Assembly (NCBI GenBank): GCA_900315075.1
Contig: OMXV01000002.1
Location: 62,001-126,000, forward strand
From: an uncultured Prevotellaceae bacterium
GTDB lineage: Bacteria; Bacteroidota; Bacteroidia; Bacteroidales; Bacteroidaceae
Reading direction: 5' to 3'
DNA length: 64,000 nt
Shown one piece after another: positions 45,056-54,862 of this stretch; positions within the stretch are counted from its first letter, which is position 1; each line of letters starts with the position of its first letter. The notes beneath the pieces are model-generated. The model did no database searches and had not been told where the DNA came from. It worked only from the letters and a program-made list of their open reading frames with translations. Made by a program: the position numbers and the translations under genes.

Positions 45056-45721
45056 ATGAATGTCAAAATTGAGGAAACTTGGAAAAATCAACTTGCCGGT
45101 GAATTCGAAAAACCATATTTCACCGCCCTGGTGAATACCGTGCGGCAGGAATATGCGCAGTATAGATGCTTTCCACCCGGCAAGTTGATTTTTAATGCTT
45201 TCAACTTGTGCCCATTTGATAAAGTGAGAGTGGTCATCATCGGGCAAGACCCATATCACGAGCAGGGGCAGGCTATGGGACTGAGTTTTTCGGTGCCAGA
45301 TGGCGTGCCCATGCCACCGTCGCTCATCAATATCTTCAAGGAGATAGAGCTCGACTTAGGCACGCCAATCCCACTTTCGGGCAATCTTACCAGATGGGCA
45401 CAACAGGGAGTGTTGTTGCTGAATGCAACGCTCACTGTCAGAGAGCATATTGCCGCAAGCCATCAACATAAAGGATGGGAGGAGTTTACAGATGCAGCCA
45501 TACGTGCACTCAATAGGGGAAGAAACAATTTGGTGTTTATATTGTGGGGAGGATATGCACGTAGTAAGGCTTCTCTGATAGACCGTACACGGCACTTGGT
45601 GTTGCAGTCTGTGCATCCATCACCCTTGTCGGCAAATAGGGGAGGATGGTTCGGGAACCATCATTTCTCACTGACTAACAATTATCTGGTGCAGCATGGG
45701 ATGCAACCCATTATTTGGTGA
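45056..45721 (+). CDS. ung: Uracil-DNA glycosylase, family 1
   Basis: 221 residues. GQDPYHEQGQAMGLSFSV holds the water-activating Asp in the GQDPYH motif, LLLNATLTV is the uracil-recognition strand with Asn, and HPSPLSANRGG is the minor-groove loop with the catalytic His. It removes uracil from DNA. The ATG at 45056 is 13 bases after gpmI; the DUF3109 gene follows after 6 bases, so the three probably share a transcript. Confidence 0.97.
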   Translation: MNVKIEETWKNQLAGEFEKPYFTALVNTVRQEYAQYRCFPPGKLIFNAFNLCPFDKVRVVIIGQDPYHEQGQAMGLSFSVPDGVPMPPSLINIFKEIELDLGTPIPLSGNLTRWAQQGVLLLNATLTVREHIAASHQHKGWEEFTDAAIRALNRGRNNLVFILWGGYARSKASLIDRTRHLVLQSVHPSPLSANRGGWFGNHHFSLTNNYLVQHGMQPIIW

Positions 45722-45727
45722 TATGCT

Positions 45728-46318
45728 ATGAATAGAGAGAGAGTATTTCCTGTCATTCAAGTGGGCAATGTCTTGCTATCTTCGGAAATCCTAACCGAAC
45801 GGTTCTGCTGTGACCTTGACAAGTGTCAGGGACAATGTTGTGTTGAGGGTGATGCAGGGGCACCTGTCACCCTCGACGAGGTGGCAGAAATAGAAAATGC
45901 ATTGGATGAGGTGTGGAGTGACTTGTCGGCATCGGCACAAACTGTTATCGATAAACAAGGTGTTGCCTATACTGATTCTGAAGGTGACCTTGTCACGAGC
46001 ATCGTAGCAGGCAAAGATTGTGTGTTCACATGCTACCAACAAGGCATTTGTCTATGTGCTTTAGAAAAGGCATACAGAGTCGGGAAAACCCGCTTTTGCA
46101 AACCCATTAGCTGTGCCCTGTATCCTATTAGGGAGAAAACACTCTCCAATGGGATGGTGGCACTAAATTATAATAGGTGGAAAGTATGCGCAGAAGCAGT
46201 GAAAAAAGGGAAGGAACTGAACATCCCCTTATATCAATTCCTTAAACAGCCTCTCGTCAGAAGATTTGGGGAGCAATGGTATGAGGAATTAGAGAAAACG
46301 GTACAGCATTTGCCCTAA
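45728..46318 (+). CDS. DUF3109 family cysteine-rich protein
   Basis: 196 residues. CCDLDKCQGQCC near the N terminus, then CVFTCYQQGICLCALE and FCKPISCALYPI, give more than ten cysteines, as in the DUF3109/YkgJ-like families thought to bind zinc or an iron-sulfur cluster. Its biochemical role is unknown. The gene is widely kept in Bacteroidetes and probably cotranscribed with gpmI and ung. Its stop overlaps the convergent AraC gene by 4 bases. Confidence 0.85.
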   Translation: MNRERVFPVIQVGNVLLSSEILTERFCCDLDKCQGQCCVEGDAGAPVTLDEVAEIENALDEVWSDLSASAQTVIDKQGVAYTDSEGDLVTSIVAGKDCVFTCYQQGICLCALEKAYRVGKTRFCKPISCALYPIREKTLSNGMVALNYNRWKVCAEAVKKGKELNIPLYQFLKQPLVRRFGEQWYEELEKTVQHLP

Positions 46319-47178
46319 CTGCGTCGGTATTTTGATGGTGATATACCTACATGCTCCTTAAAGTATTTGCCGAGAAATGACTGGTTGGGAAAATGCATGT
46401 GCTCGGCTATTTCTTTGATACTCATTGTTGTGTTTTTCAGGAGCACTCGTATCTCAAGTGTCACGTAATAGTCAATCCAGTCATTAGGGGTGCGACGGCT
46501 GATGTGCTTTACTGTTTCTGAGAGATATTTTGGGGTGATGCCTAATTGCTCACCATACCAACTCACACGACGCTCATGTTGGAAATTGTCTTTCACTAAT
46601 GTGATGAAGTCATTGAAAATAGCTTCAGCACGTGTGCGCTTTGGGCTGTTGACTTGTTTTTGGTATATTTCATTGCCAATGTCATAAATCATTGCTTTTA
46701 GCAAAGACATGGTTAGCTCTGTGCGGAAATGATGGTTGCTGTCATCAACTTTGCTCTTAATCACATCGAAGTATTCCATGAAGACCTTCGCCTTGTCGTC
46801 GGTCAGGTTGAAGACAGGGTTGGAGTAGGCAAATAAAAACAATTGGGAGATTTCATGAACTTCCTTGATGATTTCGGCAAAAAAATCATTTGAGGCTAAT
46901 ATGGCAACGCCACGGCAATCTGGGCTTAGCTTATAGCCACTGATAACTTGGCCGTCGTTCACCACAATGACGTCGTTTTTTCTTACCAGCTGTTCTTTCG
47001 TATCAACAGTGTAGATGGCACTGCCTTCAAGACAAAATGCCACAAAAAAACAATTCATTTTACGTGGGTCAGAGGCTAATGGCACATCCTCAAAACGACT
47101 GAAAAGTGCCAAATCGTCACCGATACACGAATTCTTGCCAATGAACTCCTTGGCCTGGGGTACTGTAATATAAATCAT
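46315..47178 (-). CDS. AraC-family transcriptional regulator
   Basis: 287 residues. The N-terminal 150 residues have a cupin-like sensor layout (GSAIYTVDTKEQLVRKNDVI), and the C-terminal 100 carry two helix-turn-helix units, WYGEQLGITPKYLSETVKHI and IKEIAEHMHFPNQSFLGKYF, ending GISPSKYR. A DNA-binding activator in the cytoplasm. The start overlaps the acyltransferase gene upstream by 4 bases, so it may sense or control surface-glycan functions; its ligand and targets are unknown. Confidence 0.92.
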   Translation of the reverse strand: MIYITVPQAKEFIGKNSCIGDDLALFSRFEDVPLASDPRKMNCFFVAFCLEGSAIYTVDTKEQLVRKNDVIVVNDGQVISGYKLSPDCRGVAILASNDFFAEIIKEVHEISQLFLFAYSNPVFNLTDDKAKVFMEYFDVIKSKVDDSNHHFRTELTMSLLKAMIYDIGNEIYQKQVNSPKRTRAEAIFNDFITLVKDNFQHERRVSWYGEQLGITPKYLSETVKHISRRTPNDWIDYYVTLEIRVLLKNTTMSIKEIAEHMHFPNQSFLGKYFKEHVGISPSKYRRS

Positions 47179-48227
47179 TTCTTATCCTTTTTGTTGAGAA
47201 AACTGCTTTCTCGCCCAAAACCAAAGAAATATCTGACTGTGGGTATGCGGCGCAGTATCTCTATAAATACGACAGATATGATAGTGGTTACTATAAACAT
47301 CAATACAAACAGCAGAACTGGCTGGTAAACGTGGAAAACCCTAACGAGTAATTCGCGACTGATACCTAATGTTGTACCATTGAATAAATATACTTGCAAT
47401 GAGTATTTACCAAAATATGAAAGCCCCTCATTAGGTATTTTGGGTTTCACTAAATGAATACAAATGCCCCAAATGCCAAGGCTGATGACAATTGGGAGTG
47501 CCCAGTTGAAAAGGAACGACACTTGATGGTAGGTAATGCAATAGTAGCAGCCAATGGCATAGAGCGCCAAGAATAGTGCTATCACATAGTAACGGCTAAG
47601 CCAGTTTTTGATTTTTTCATAATAGGGATACATCACGTAACCCATGAGGAAAAATGCGCCAAAATAACTGGCTTGATGTATTTTTAGGAAGCCTATGTGT
47701 GGAGTTGGGGGTAGATTTAGATATGTCTGCCAACTTTCTTTGATAATGATGAGTATCACGATGAGTACACATGCTACACGGACGCTGAGAATTGGTCTGA
47801 TAAGAGTGAACACTACATACAACACAAATAAGGTATAGATAAACCAATACCAGTAACCATAGAAGAATATTTTTATGAAGGCATCTCCGAGTTCTGCCGT
47901 AGCGCGATTGAAAAGTGCAGGGGCAAGAATCCTAACAGCCAGTGTGATAAACGACATGACAAAATAAGGCACCACCAACCGGTCGAATTTCCCTTTCATT
48001 ACACGCAAAAAAGGCTTCTTGCCTGAATTGGCAAAAAGAAAACCAGAAACCATGAAAAACAAGGGCATATCGAAGGTCCGCAAATACTCCACAAAATTTG
48101 TGTACCAACTATATTGCTCCATGTTAATGTATTTCACACCACCAGAATGGACAAGTATCACAAGCAAGATGGCCACACCTTTGATGATATCTACTTCGGA
48201 ATAGTGCTTCTTTTTATTCAAATCCAT
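47175..48227 (-). CDS. Acyltransferase 3 family membrane protein
   Basis: 350 residues from the ATG at 48227; the longer frame starts upstream of the promoter at 48252-48259 and is rejected. HYSEVDIIKGVAILLVILVH and FDMPLFFMVSGFLFANSG are the family motifs, and about ten membrane helices follow. It should transfer an acetyl or similar group to a surface glycan. It is translated together with the AraC regulator, an unusual pair. Confidence 0.85.
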   Translation of the reverse strand: MDLNKKKHYSEVDIIKGVAILLVILVHSGGVKYINMEQYSWYTNFVEYLRTFDMPLFFMVSGFLFANSGKKPFLRVMKGKFDRLVVPYFVMSFITLAVRILAPALFNRATAELGDAFIKIFFYGYWYWFIYTLFVLYVVFTLIRPILSVRVACVLIVILIIIKESWQTYLNLPPTPHIGFLKIHQASYFGAFFLMGYVMYPYYEKIKNWLSRYYVIALFLALYAIGCYYCITYHQVSFLFNWALPIVISLGIWGICIHLVKPKIPNEGLSYFGKYSLQVYLFNGTTLGISRELLVRVFHVYQPVLLFVLMFIVTTIISVVFIEILRRIPTVRYFFGFGRESSFLNKKDKK

Positions 48228-48251
48228 AGTCTCAGTGAATATATGTGGATG

Positions 48252-48259
48252 CAAAGATA
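48252..48259 (-). promoter_or_regulatory. -7 element for the acyltransferase-AraC operon
   Basis: CAAAGATA reads TATCTTTG on the minus strand, 24 bases before the start codon at 48227. The upstream half is not clear. Confidence 0.6.
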
Positions 48260-48392
48260 TAAAAAAAATACTAACGTTGTTCCATTTGTCGGTCATTTTC
48301 TTACATTTTTCCCTCTTTGCATTTTTTGTTCTTGTGGGTAGAATGGAGGAAACAGAGAAAAACGACACTAAAGCTTTTTTTCATCTAATTAG

Positions 48393-48423
48393 TTGGGAGT
48401 TTATTCTTTTTAAAGTAATTTTG
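48393..48423 (+). promoter_or_regulatory. Promoter of the Wzx gene
   Basis: TTG at 48393-48395, 20-base spacer, TAATTTTG at 48416-48423, then GC. The start codon of wzx follows after 64 bases. Confidence 0.65.
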
Positions 48424-48487
48424 CACGCAATTTATGAGCTCAACGAAAATATTAATTTAACATTGCACTATAAAATAATTATTTATT

Positions 48488-49921
48488 ATGTCAATAAAGA
48501 AGGATACTGTTTCGGGCATCGCATGGAGTTTCTTTGAGAGAATCTCTGTGCAGGGAGTCCACTTTCTCATTGGTATCCTGTTGGCACGTTTGCTCATGCC
48601 TTCAGATTTTGGTACCGTAGCAATGGTATCGGTATTTTATACAGTCTCGAAGGCTATCATCAATAGTGGATTTCACAATGCGCTGATAAGAAAAGAAAAA
48701 CGCTCAAATGAAGACTATTGCACCGTTTTTATTTTCAATGTCTGCATGTCTTCACTTTTTTATGTCATTTTGTTTTTCGCTGCTCCATGGGTGGCAGATT
48801 TTTTTGATACACCTATACTCTGTTCTATTCTTAGAGTACAGTCAATATGCCTCATTATTGATTCTTTGGGCACGATTCAGGTGACAAGGCTTACTATCCA
48901 TCTTAACTTTAAAGGGCTTGCGAAAAGAGCTACTATTGCTTCCGTCATTTCGGGACTTATTGGTGTGTCGATGGCTTTTCTTGGCTATGGATTATGGGCA
49001 TTGGTGGCAGAATCTATCACTTCGTCACTTCTGAACATGCTTCTTGTGTGGTTTTATAGTAATTGGAGACCATCGCTTATCTTTTCAGTGAAATCTTTCA
49101 AAGACATGTTTGCTTTTGGTTGGAAGTTGCTTGTGACAGGGCTTATCAATACCATTTATTCAAACCTTACACCACTGATTATTGGTAAATTTTATACTAA
49201 GGCAGATTTGGGAGAATATATGCGTGGAACACGTTTCGCGAGGTTTCCATGCGAGATGTTTACATTGTCGCTCAAACGTGTCACATATCCTCTTCTTGCA
49301 AAATTGCAAAGTGATACAGAGAAAATGATTAGCGTATATAGAAAGTATATCTGCTCGATGAGTATGTGCGTTTTTTTTGGATGCACTTTGCTTGCAGCCG
49401 TGGCAAGGCCATTCATTCTCTTTTTGCTAACAGAGAAATGGGAGGCTTCGATTATTTATCTGCAAATTTATGTGTTTTCGTGTATGTTCGATCATATTAG
49501 TGCAATCAATCTCAATCTGCTCAAAGTGGTTGGGCGGTCGGACATCTTCTTGAAATTAGAAATTATTAAAAAAGTTATTTCCTTGGCAATCCTTTTGGCT
49601 GCCATTCCTTTTGGTGTGGTGGGTATTTGTGTCTCTAAAGTGATATTCACGCAAATTGGACTTGTCATCAATACTTATTATACAGGAAAACTATTTAATT
49701 TAGGGTATATAGAGCAATTTAATGATTATTCGGGTTTCTTCATGTATTCCGTGATTGCTTGTCTTCCCGCATACCTATTTACATTCCTACACTTAAATCA
49801 TTTGATTTCTCTCATCTTTGGATTGCTGTCTGCGCCGCTGCTTTATTGGCTTATGCTTAGAAACAACCCATACATGAAAGATGTCTTGGAAATGGTGAAG
49901 GAAAAATTGCCAAGAAGATAA
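48488..49921 (+). CDS. Wzx-type lipid-linked oligosaccharide flippase
   Basis: 477 residues with about fourteen membrane helices. The start (TVSGIAWSFFERISVQGVHF, then LARLLMPSDFGTVAMVSVF) is typical of the WzxC/polysaccharide transporter branch of the MOP superfamily. It moves undecaprenyl-linked repeat units to the periplasmic face, where the Wzy at 30968-32176 would join them. Encoded as a single gene under its own promoter, away from the glycosyltransferases. Confidence 0.9.
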   Translation: MSIKKDTVSGIAWSFFERISVQGVHFLIGILLARLLMPSDFGTVAMVSVFYTVSKAIINSGFHNALIRKEKRSNEDYCTVFIFNVCMSSLFYVILFFAAPWVADFFDTPILCSILRVQSICLIIDSLGTIQVTRLTIHLNFKGLAKRATIASVISGLIGVSMAFLGYGLWALVAESITSSLLNMLLVWFYSNWRPSLIFSVKSFKDMFAFGWKLLVTGLINTIYSNLTPLIIGKFYTKADLGEYMRGTRFARFPCEMFTLSLKRVTYPLLAKLQSDTEKMISVYRKYICSMSMCVFFGCTLLAAVARPFILFLLTEKWEASIIYLQIYVFSCMFDHISAINLNLLKVVGRSDIFLKLEIIKKVISLAILLAAIPFGVVGICVSKVIFTQIGLVINTYYTGKLFNLGYIEQFNDYSGFFMYSVIACLPAYLFTFLHLNHLISLIFGLLSAPLLYWLMLRNNPYMKDVLEMVKEKLPRR

Positions 49922-49945
49922 ACATTGTTTCACAGCTATCGACCT

Positions 49946-50971
49946 TCATTTTTTTGTGGTTTTCCAGTAAGTGAAAGGGTTTACAATTATTTTGACCAAT
50001 TTGAATCGAGAAATATAGAAAAGAAATAATGTAATTGCCACTGCTAAAATAAATAGGAAAGGTAGTCTAGGATGAAAAGATAAAATCATCATCATCTTAT
50101 TTAGTATGATAAGCAATGGTGGGTGAAAGACGTAGGCAACTAAGGTCACTCTTCCCCATTGAGCCAGTCTTTTATTTATAGGAATTATCCGCATAAACAT
50201 GACCGATAAGAATATGGCCATGGCATAAACCACACAACTGGCAATAAAATTGCCAAATACACCGAATAGGGGCTTATAATAATAGGAGTAAGCACCTGTC
50301 AGAATGTAATAATACTTTTTATCTTTCAGTAGGAAACAACATGTTATCAAAATAATCAAGAGTAAACCCCACGCCGTCCAGGAAGGTATATGGTTGATTT
50401 TATTCTGTATGTTTGTTTTTTGCGAATAATAGCCTAACATGAAAAATGGCAGGGAAGAAAGGATATGGTGTGATGTGAAGTATTCATCCAAGGGTATAAA
50501 GCCGGATGACAAACCAATAACAAAACTTAGAATAATAATCAATTTGGGATAATCTTTCAGCCATTTTTCTGGGATGGCAAAAATAAGCAGTCTCCAACAG
50601 GCAAGTGCCAAAAGATACCACATCGCCCATTCAGGGGTGAATAGAAATTTGGACCAACTAAAACCATTGTGGGAAATGATACAATCTGTCAAAAGCGTTA
50701 TAATCAACTGAAACACGATGTAGGTCTCAAGAAACTTAATAATGCTAATGATGTATCTTTTATTGGATTTTTTCTGCGAAAAACGCCCTGAAATAAAAAT
50801 AAACAAGGGCATGTGAAATATATACAGGGAATTGTAGATTCCCATGCCGATACTATTATTGCCGATATGGTACTTGATGACATGTCCCAATATGACTAAG
50901 AATATCAATGCTGTTTTCAGACAATCCCAATAGGGGTCTCGATAAAAGGGGCGAAGAGACGTTTCCGACAT
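49946..50971 (-). CDS. Acyltransferase 3 family membrane protein
   Basis: 341 residues with about ten membrane helices. YWDCLKTALIFLVILGHVIK and IFHMPLFIFISGRFSQKK are the family motifs; SGRF replaces the usual SGYL/F. It sits alone between wzx and the FkbH operon, convergent with wzx and divergent from FkbH. A glycan O-acyltransferase by family; acyl group unknown. Confidence 0.83.
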   Translation of the reverse strand: MSETSLRPFYRDPYWDCLKTALIFLVILGHVIKYHIGNNSIGMGIYNSLYIFHMPLFIFISGRFSQKKSNKRYIISIIKFLETYIVFQLIITLLTDCIISHNGFSWSKFLFTPEWAMWYLLALACWRLLIFAIPEKWLKDYPKLIIILSFVIGLSSGFIPLDEYFTSHHILSSLPFFMLGYYSQKTNIQNKINHIPSWTAWGLLLIILITCCFLLKDKKYYYILTGAYSYYYKPLFGVFGNFIASCVVYAMAIFLSVMFMRIIPINKRLAQWGRVTLVAYVFHPPLLIILNKMMMILSFHPRLPFLFILAVAITLFLFYISRFKLVKIIVNPFTYWKTTKK

Positions 50972-51012
50972 AGGGCTATGTTTTATATTAGTTCATTTGC
51001 TGAAAGATTGTG

Positions 51013-51020
51013 CAAAGATA
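51013..51020 (-). promoter_or_regulatory. Putative -7 element for the acyltransferase gene
   Basis: CAAAGATA reads TATCTTTG on the minus strand, 41 bases before the start codon at 50971. No good upstream half. Confidence 0.5.
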
Positions 51021-51050
51021 ATGCAATTTGTTATTTTATTGCATTAATCG

Positions 51051-51081
51051 TTGGACTTTTACCCAAAATTCATTATTTTTG
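51051..51081 (+). promoter_or_regulatory. Promoter of the FkbH-CotH-ACP-MBOAT-SGNH operon
   Basis: TTG at 51051-51053, 20-base spacer and TATTTTTG at 51074-51081, followed by CAC. The FkbH start codon is 83 bases downstream. Confidence 0.65.
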
Positions 51082-51164
51082 CACACAATAATTTCTGGAT
51101 GTAAAAAGAAATAGTTTTTTGATGCTTCCATATTCCAATTGGATAACAATGATTTACTCTTTTT

Positions 51165-52901
51165 ATGATTGATTTCAAAACACTAAAGAAAAATCTGAAA
51201 AAGGATTCCAACGCATTCCCCGTTGTGAAAATTGCATTGGTAGGGGACACTGCCACTCAATTTCTCTCTACAGCCATCAAGGGTATGGGAATGGAAAGAG
51301 GGCTTCTAGTTAATCTGTTTGAGGCAGAATACAATCAAGTAGAGCGACAGTTCCTCGACCCAACGAGTGATTTGTATCAGTTTGACGCAGATTTTATCGT
51401 TGTTTTTCAGTCAACGCATAAATTAGGCGAGATTCATAGTATGTCTTCTGTAGCAGAGCAAACTGAATTAGCAAAGCAACGGTTGTCGTTTGTGGAAAAC
51501 ATCGCTGCCAATCCTCTTTTAGCAAACAAGAAAATTATTTATTTCAATTATCCTGAATTAGAGGATACTGTCTTTGGCAGTTATTCCAATAAGGTTTCGT
51601 CATCCTTTACATGGCAAGTAAGGAAACTGAATGAAGGACTTATGTTGTTGGCACAGAATTATGCCAATCTTTTCATTTGCGATATTGCTGCCGTGCAAAA
51701 TAAATATGGACGTGACTTCATGTTCACACCTAATATATATGTGAGTACGGAGATGGTGCTCAGTGTGGATGCATTGCCCATTGTGGCTGCAAGGGTGATG
51801 GATATTGTTTGTGCCATTAGAGGACAGTTAAAAAAATGTCTTATTCTCGACCTCGACAATACTGTATGGGGAGGAGTAATCGGTGATGATGGCATAGAGG
51901 GGATTAACCTAGGACATGGCTTGGGGATAGGAAAGGCTTTTACTGAATTTCAGATGTGGGTGAAAAAACTACGTCAACGAGGAATTATCATCTGTGTGGC
52001 ATCCAAAAATAATGAGGATACTGCCAAGGAACCTTTTGAGAAACATCCTGATATGGTTTTAAAACTTGATGATATCGCTGTATTCCAAGCCAATTGGGAG
52101 ACAAAGGTGGATAATATACGTACCATACAGAACATACTCAACATCTCTTTCGACTCAATGGTGTTCCTTGATGACAACCCATTCGAGCGTAATATCGTTA
52201 GGGAGAATATAAAGGGTATTACTGTACCGGAGTTGCCTGAAGACCCAGGGGAGTATCTGGAGTATCTCTATTCACTTAACCTCTTTGAGACAGCCTCATA
52301 TAGTGAGGCCGACAAAGACAGAACAAAGCAATATCAGGTAGAGGCAAAACGTGTCTCTTTGTCGAAGACGTTCACCAACGAAGCCGACTTTCTCAAATCT
52401 CTCAACATGGTCTCCACCGTCAGTGGCTTTACAAAGTTTAATACGCCTCGTGTAGCACAATTGTCACAGCGAAGCAATCAATTCAATCTGAGAACCATCA
52501 GATATACCGAGGCAGATATCACTTCAATGGCAGAAAACCCTGAAATTATAGACCTCAGTTTCACTCTTGAAGATAAATTTGGCGACAACGGACTGATTGC
52601 CGTTATCATCATGAAGCCATTAGACAAGGAGACGCTCTTCGTCGATACATGGTTTATGAGTTGTAGGGTGTTGAAGCGTGGTATGGAAAATTTTACTCTC
52701 AATACGATGGTAGAAAAAGCGCGAAAGGCTGGATATAAGCGTATTGTGGGAGAATACATTCCTACTGCGAAAAATAAAATGGTGGAACAACACTATCCGT
52801 CGCTGGGATTCAAGAGTGTAGAAAAAGATGCTGCTGCTCGTTATGAGCTTCTTGTTGATAATTTTCAACCTCTTACTTGCTATATAGAAATCAAGCAATA
52901 A
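51165..52901 (+). CDS. FkbH-like HAD-IIIC phosphatase/glyceryl-ACP-forming enzyme
   Basis: 578 residues in the full FkbH layout. An N-terminal SGNH-like part (VALVGDTATQFLS) is followed by the HAD domain with CLILDLDNTVWGGVIGDDG (Asp229 and Asp231), CVASKNN as motif II and VFLDDNPFER as motif IV, and by a GNAT-like C-terminal part from about 430. FkbH-type enzymes take 1,3-bisphosphoglycerate, remove phosphate and load the glyceryl group on the phosphopantetheine arm of an ACP. A matching ACP gene lies two genes downstream. It is the first gene of a five-gene operon with gaps of 4-30 bases. Confidence 0.9.
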   Translation: MIDFKTLKKNLKKDSNAFPVVKIALVGDTATQFLSTAIKGMGMERGLLVNLFEAEYNQVERQFLDPTSDLYQFDADFIVVFQSTHKLGEIHSMSSVAEQTELAKQRLSFVENIAANPLLANKKIIYFNYPELEDTVFGSYSNKVSSSFTWQVRKLNEGLMLLAQNYANLFICDIAAVQNKYGRDFMFTPNIYVSTEMVLSVDALPIVAARVMDIVCAIRGQLKKCLILDLDNTVWGGVIGDDGIEGINLGHGLGIGKAFTEFQMWVKKLRQRGIIICVASKNNEDTAKEPFEKHPDMVLKLDDIAVFQANWETKVDNIRTIQNILNISFDSMVFLDDNPFERNIVRENIKGITVPELPEDPGEYLEYLYSLNLFETASYSEADKDRTKQYQVEAKRVSLSKTFTNEADFLKSLNMVSTVSGFTKFNTPRVAQLSQRSNQFNLRTIRYTEADITSMAENPEIIDLSFTLEDKFGDNGLIAVIIMKPLDKETLFVDTWFMSCRVLKRGMENFTLNTMVEKARKAGYKRIVGEYIPTAKNKMVEQHYPSLGFKSVEKDAAARYELLVDNFQPLTCYIEIKQ

Positions 52902-52918
52902 TTTTTTAATCCTAACAA

Positions 52919-54832
52919 ATGATGAATATTAAGTCTTATTTGATTTTTATCGCTGCTTTCTTCTCTTTTATTAGTGCGGATGCAAATGAAGATAATGACA
53001 CCACGTTCATTTATTTTAAAGACGGTAAGGTGGTGGCTTTTCCCAATGAATATGTCGTAAGTCAGCAAAACCTAGATGGATTTTATGTCATCTCTTTGTA
53101 TGACGATGTCAGTTTTCAGTATGATGAAGAATCTATTGATCATATCGACAATTCCCGCCCTCTGGATATGCCATATATGAAGACCTTTAAAATCAACAAT
53201 AAATACAACCATCATGTATATTTTGATGTTGATGGAAATATTGATGAAGAAAGAATTGTCACATTGACCGTTCCAACAATAGGCAAATATCTTAAACCTT
53301 CATTTACTTTGTCAGAAAATGGAATCGCATATGTCAATGGGCAGCAGCAGATAAGCAAGGAAACCAAACTGAAATTCGACGGTGATGTCGTATATACCGT
53401 GGCCAATCCTCTATATTCTATCTGGAATGGAAGCAAAATGGTACCATACGGATTGGATTATACTATTAGAATAGGTTGGCCCGCCTACGAGGCTGATGAT
53501 GTGCCGCGTATAGACATCTATACAGACACCGGCGATTTACCTCAGGACAAAGTCACATATATTAATTCGTACATTGTCTTTGATGGGAAGGGCATCCTAC
53601 CTTCAATGGAGGACAGCGTGTTGATTAGGGGAAGGGGAAACTCATCCTGGAATGCACATAATCCATATGATAAAAACCCCTATCGGCTTAAATTCGCCAA
53701 CAAAGTCAAGCCGTTTGGGTTGAAAAAAGGGAAAAGTTGGGTCCTTTTAGCCAACAAACAAACGGGTTCGATGACAACAAATGCCATAGGCATGAAAATC
53801 GCCGAATTGGTCGGAACAGCCTATCCTAATCATATCATCCCTGTCGAACTTTACATTAATGGCGGTTATCGTGGAAGTTACAATTTCACAGAGAAAATAG
53901 GCTTTTCTGGTAATAGCATAGACCTAGATGATGAGACAGAAGCCACATTGTTGGAGATGGATACCCGTAAAGACGCACATTACTTTTGGGCAAAACCAGA
54001 CAACTTCCCTGTTAACATCAAAGAACCAGACTTCGACGATGCAGCCGTTGTTACAACATTGACAAAAGCCTACATCAGAGACCATTTCAATAATTGGTGT
54101 GGCAAACTTAGTCGGAGAGAACCTATCTCAGAGGATGTGGATATCGATAATTTAGCTCGGTTCTTGTTCGTCAATGATATCATCAGGAATACAGAGGTGG
54201 ATTATGCCAAGAGTTGTTTCTTATATAGGGAAAATAAAACATCTAAATACATTTTTGGACCTGTATGGGATTTTGACTGGGGATTCGGATATGTCACCAA
54301 TAAAAGATATTTCATGGACAAGGCCGAGGATGCATTGTTTGCGCCCATTACAACAGAAACAACGTTACGAGCCAAGAATTTTATGTATTGTGCCAGATAT
54401 GATAATGACGTTAGCGAGTTATACAAAGATATCATGAGGTCTTTCGTAACCGATACGCTGGAACTTTACGATTTCATAGATGACTATCTCAATTATATCA
54501 AGCCATCGATAGTACATAATGCTACGAAATGGAAAGACAAAACCGACTATGATTTGCTCACACAGAATGCAAAGCAATGGCTCACAAAAAGAATTCATTA
54601 TGTGCAAACAGAAATCGAAGGGTATCTGGAAGAGGATGAGTACACCATGGGAGATGTCAATAATGACGGCATTGTGACTATTTATGATGTCATGCTTGTC
54701 ATCAATCATATAGTGGGTGTCAAATTGCTAGCCTCGCCTGAAATACTTCGCGCAGACTATAACAATGACAGTGTTGTGAGTATTACAGATTTAATGTATT
54801 TGGTCAACCAAATGGTGGGTGAAACAGAATAA
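52919..54832 (+). CDS. CotH kinase-family secreted protein with a C-terminal dockerin-like tail
   Basis: 637 residues. Signal peptide 1-21 (MMNIKSYLIFIAAFFSFISAD). The CotH-type kinase domain is at about 190-560: RGRGNSSWNAHNPYDKNPYR, KSWVLLANKQTGSMTTNAIG, ELYINGGYRGSYNFTEKIG, and IFGPVWDFDWGFGY with the metal-binding acids. Two dockerin-type repeats close the protein: MGDVNNDGIVTIYDVM and ADYNNDSVVSITDLM. CotH proteins phosphorylate secreted proteins in Bacillus spores; in Bacteroidetes the target is unknown. It sits in the FkbH/ACP/MBOAT operon and is expected on the surface or in the periplasm. Confidence 0.88.
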   Translation: MMNIKSYLIFIAAFFSFISADANEDNDTTFIYFKDGKVVAFPNEYVVSQQNLDGFYVISLYDDVSFQYDEESIDHIDNSRPLDMPYMKTFKINNKYNHHVYFDVDGNIDEERIVTLTVPTIGKYLKPSFTLSENGIAYVNGQQQISKETKLKFDGDVVYTVANPLYSIWNGSKMVPYGLDYTIRIGWPAYEADDVPRIDIYTDTGDLPQDKVTYINSYIVFDGKGILPSMEDSVLIRGRGNSSWNAHNPYDKNPYRLKFANKVKPFGLKKGKSWVLLANKQTGSMTTNAIGMKIAELVGTAYPNHIIPVELYINGGYRGSYNFTEKIGFSGNSIDLDDETEATLLEMDTRKDAHYFWAKPDNFPVNIKEPDFDDAAVVTTLTKAYIRDHFNNWCGKLSRREPISEDVDIDNLARFLFVNDIIRNTEVDYAKSCFLYRENKTSKYIFGPVWDFDWGFGYVTNKRYFMDKAEDALFAPITTETTLRAKNFMYCARYDNDVSELYKDIMRSFVTDTLELYDFIDDYLNYIKPSIVHNATKWKDKTDYDLLTQNAKQWLTKRIHYVQTEIEGYLEEDEYTMGDVNNDGIVTIYDVMLVINHIVGVKLLASPEILRADYNNDSVVSITDLMYLVNQMVGETE

Positions 54833-54862
54833 CGTATATTTAATAATATAAAAAATATAAAT

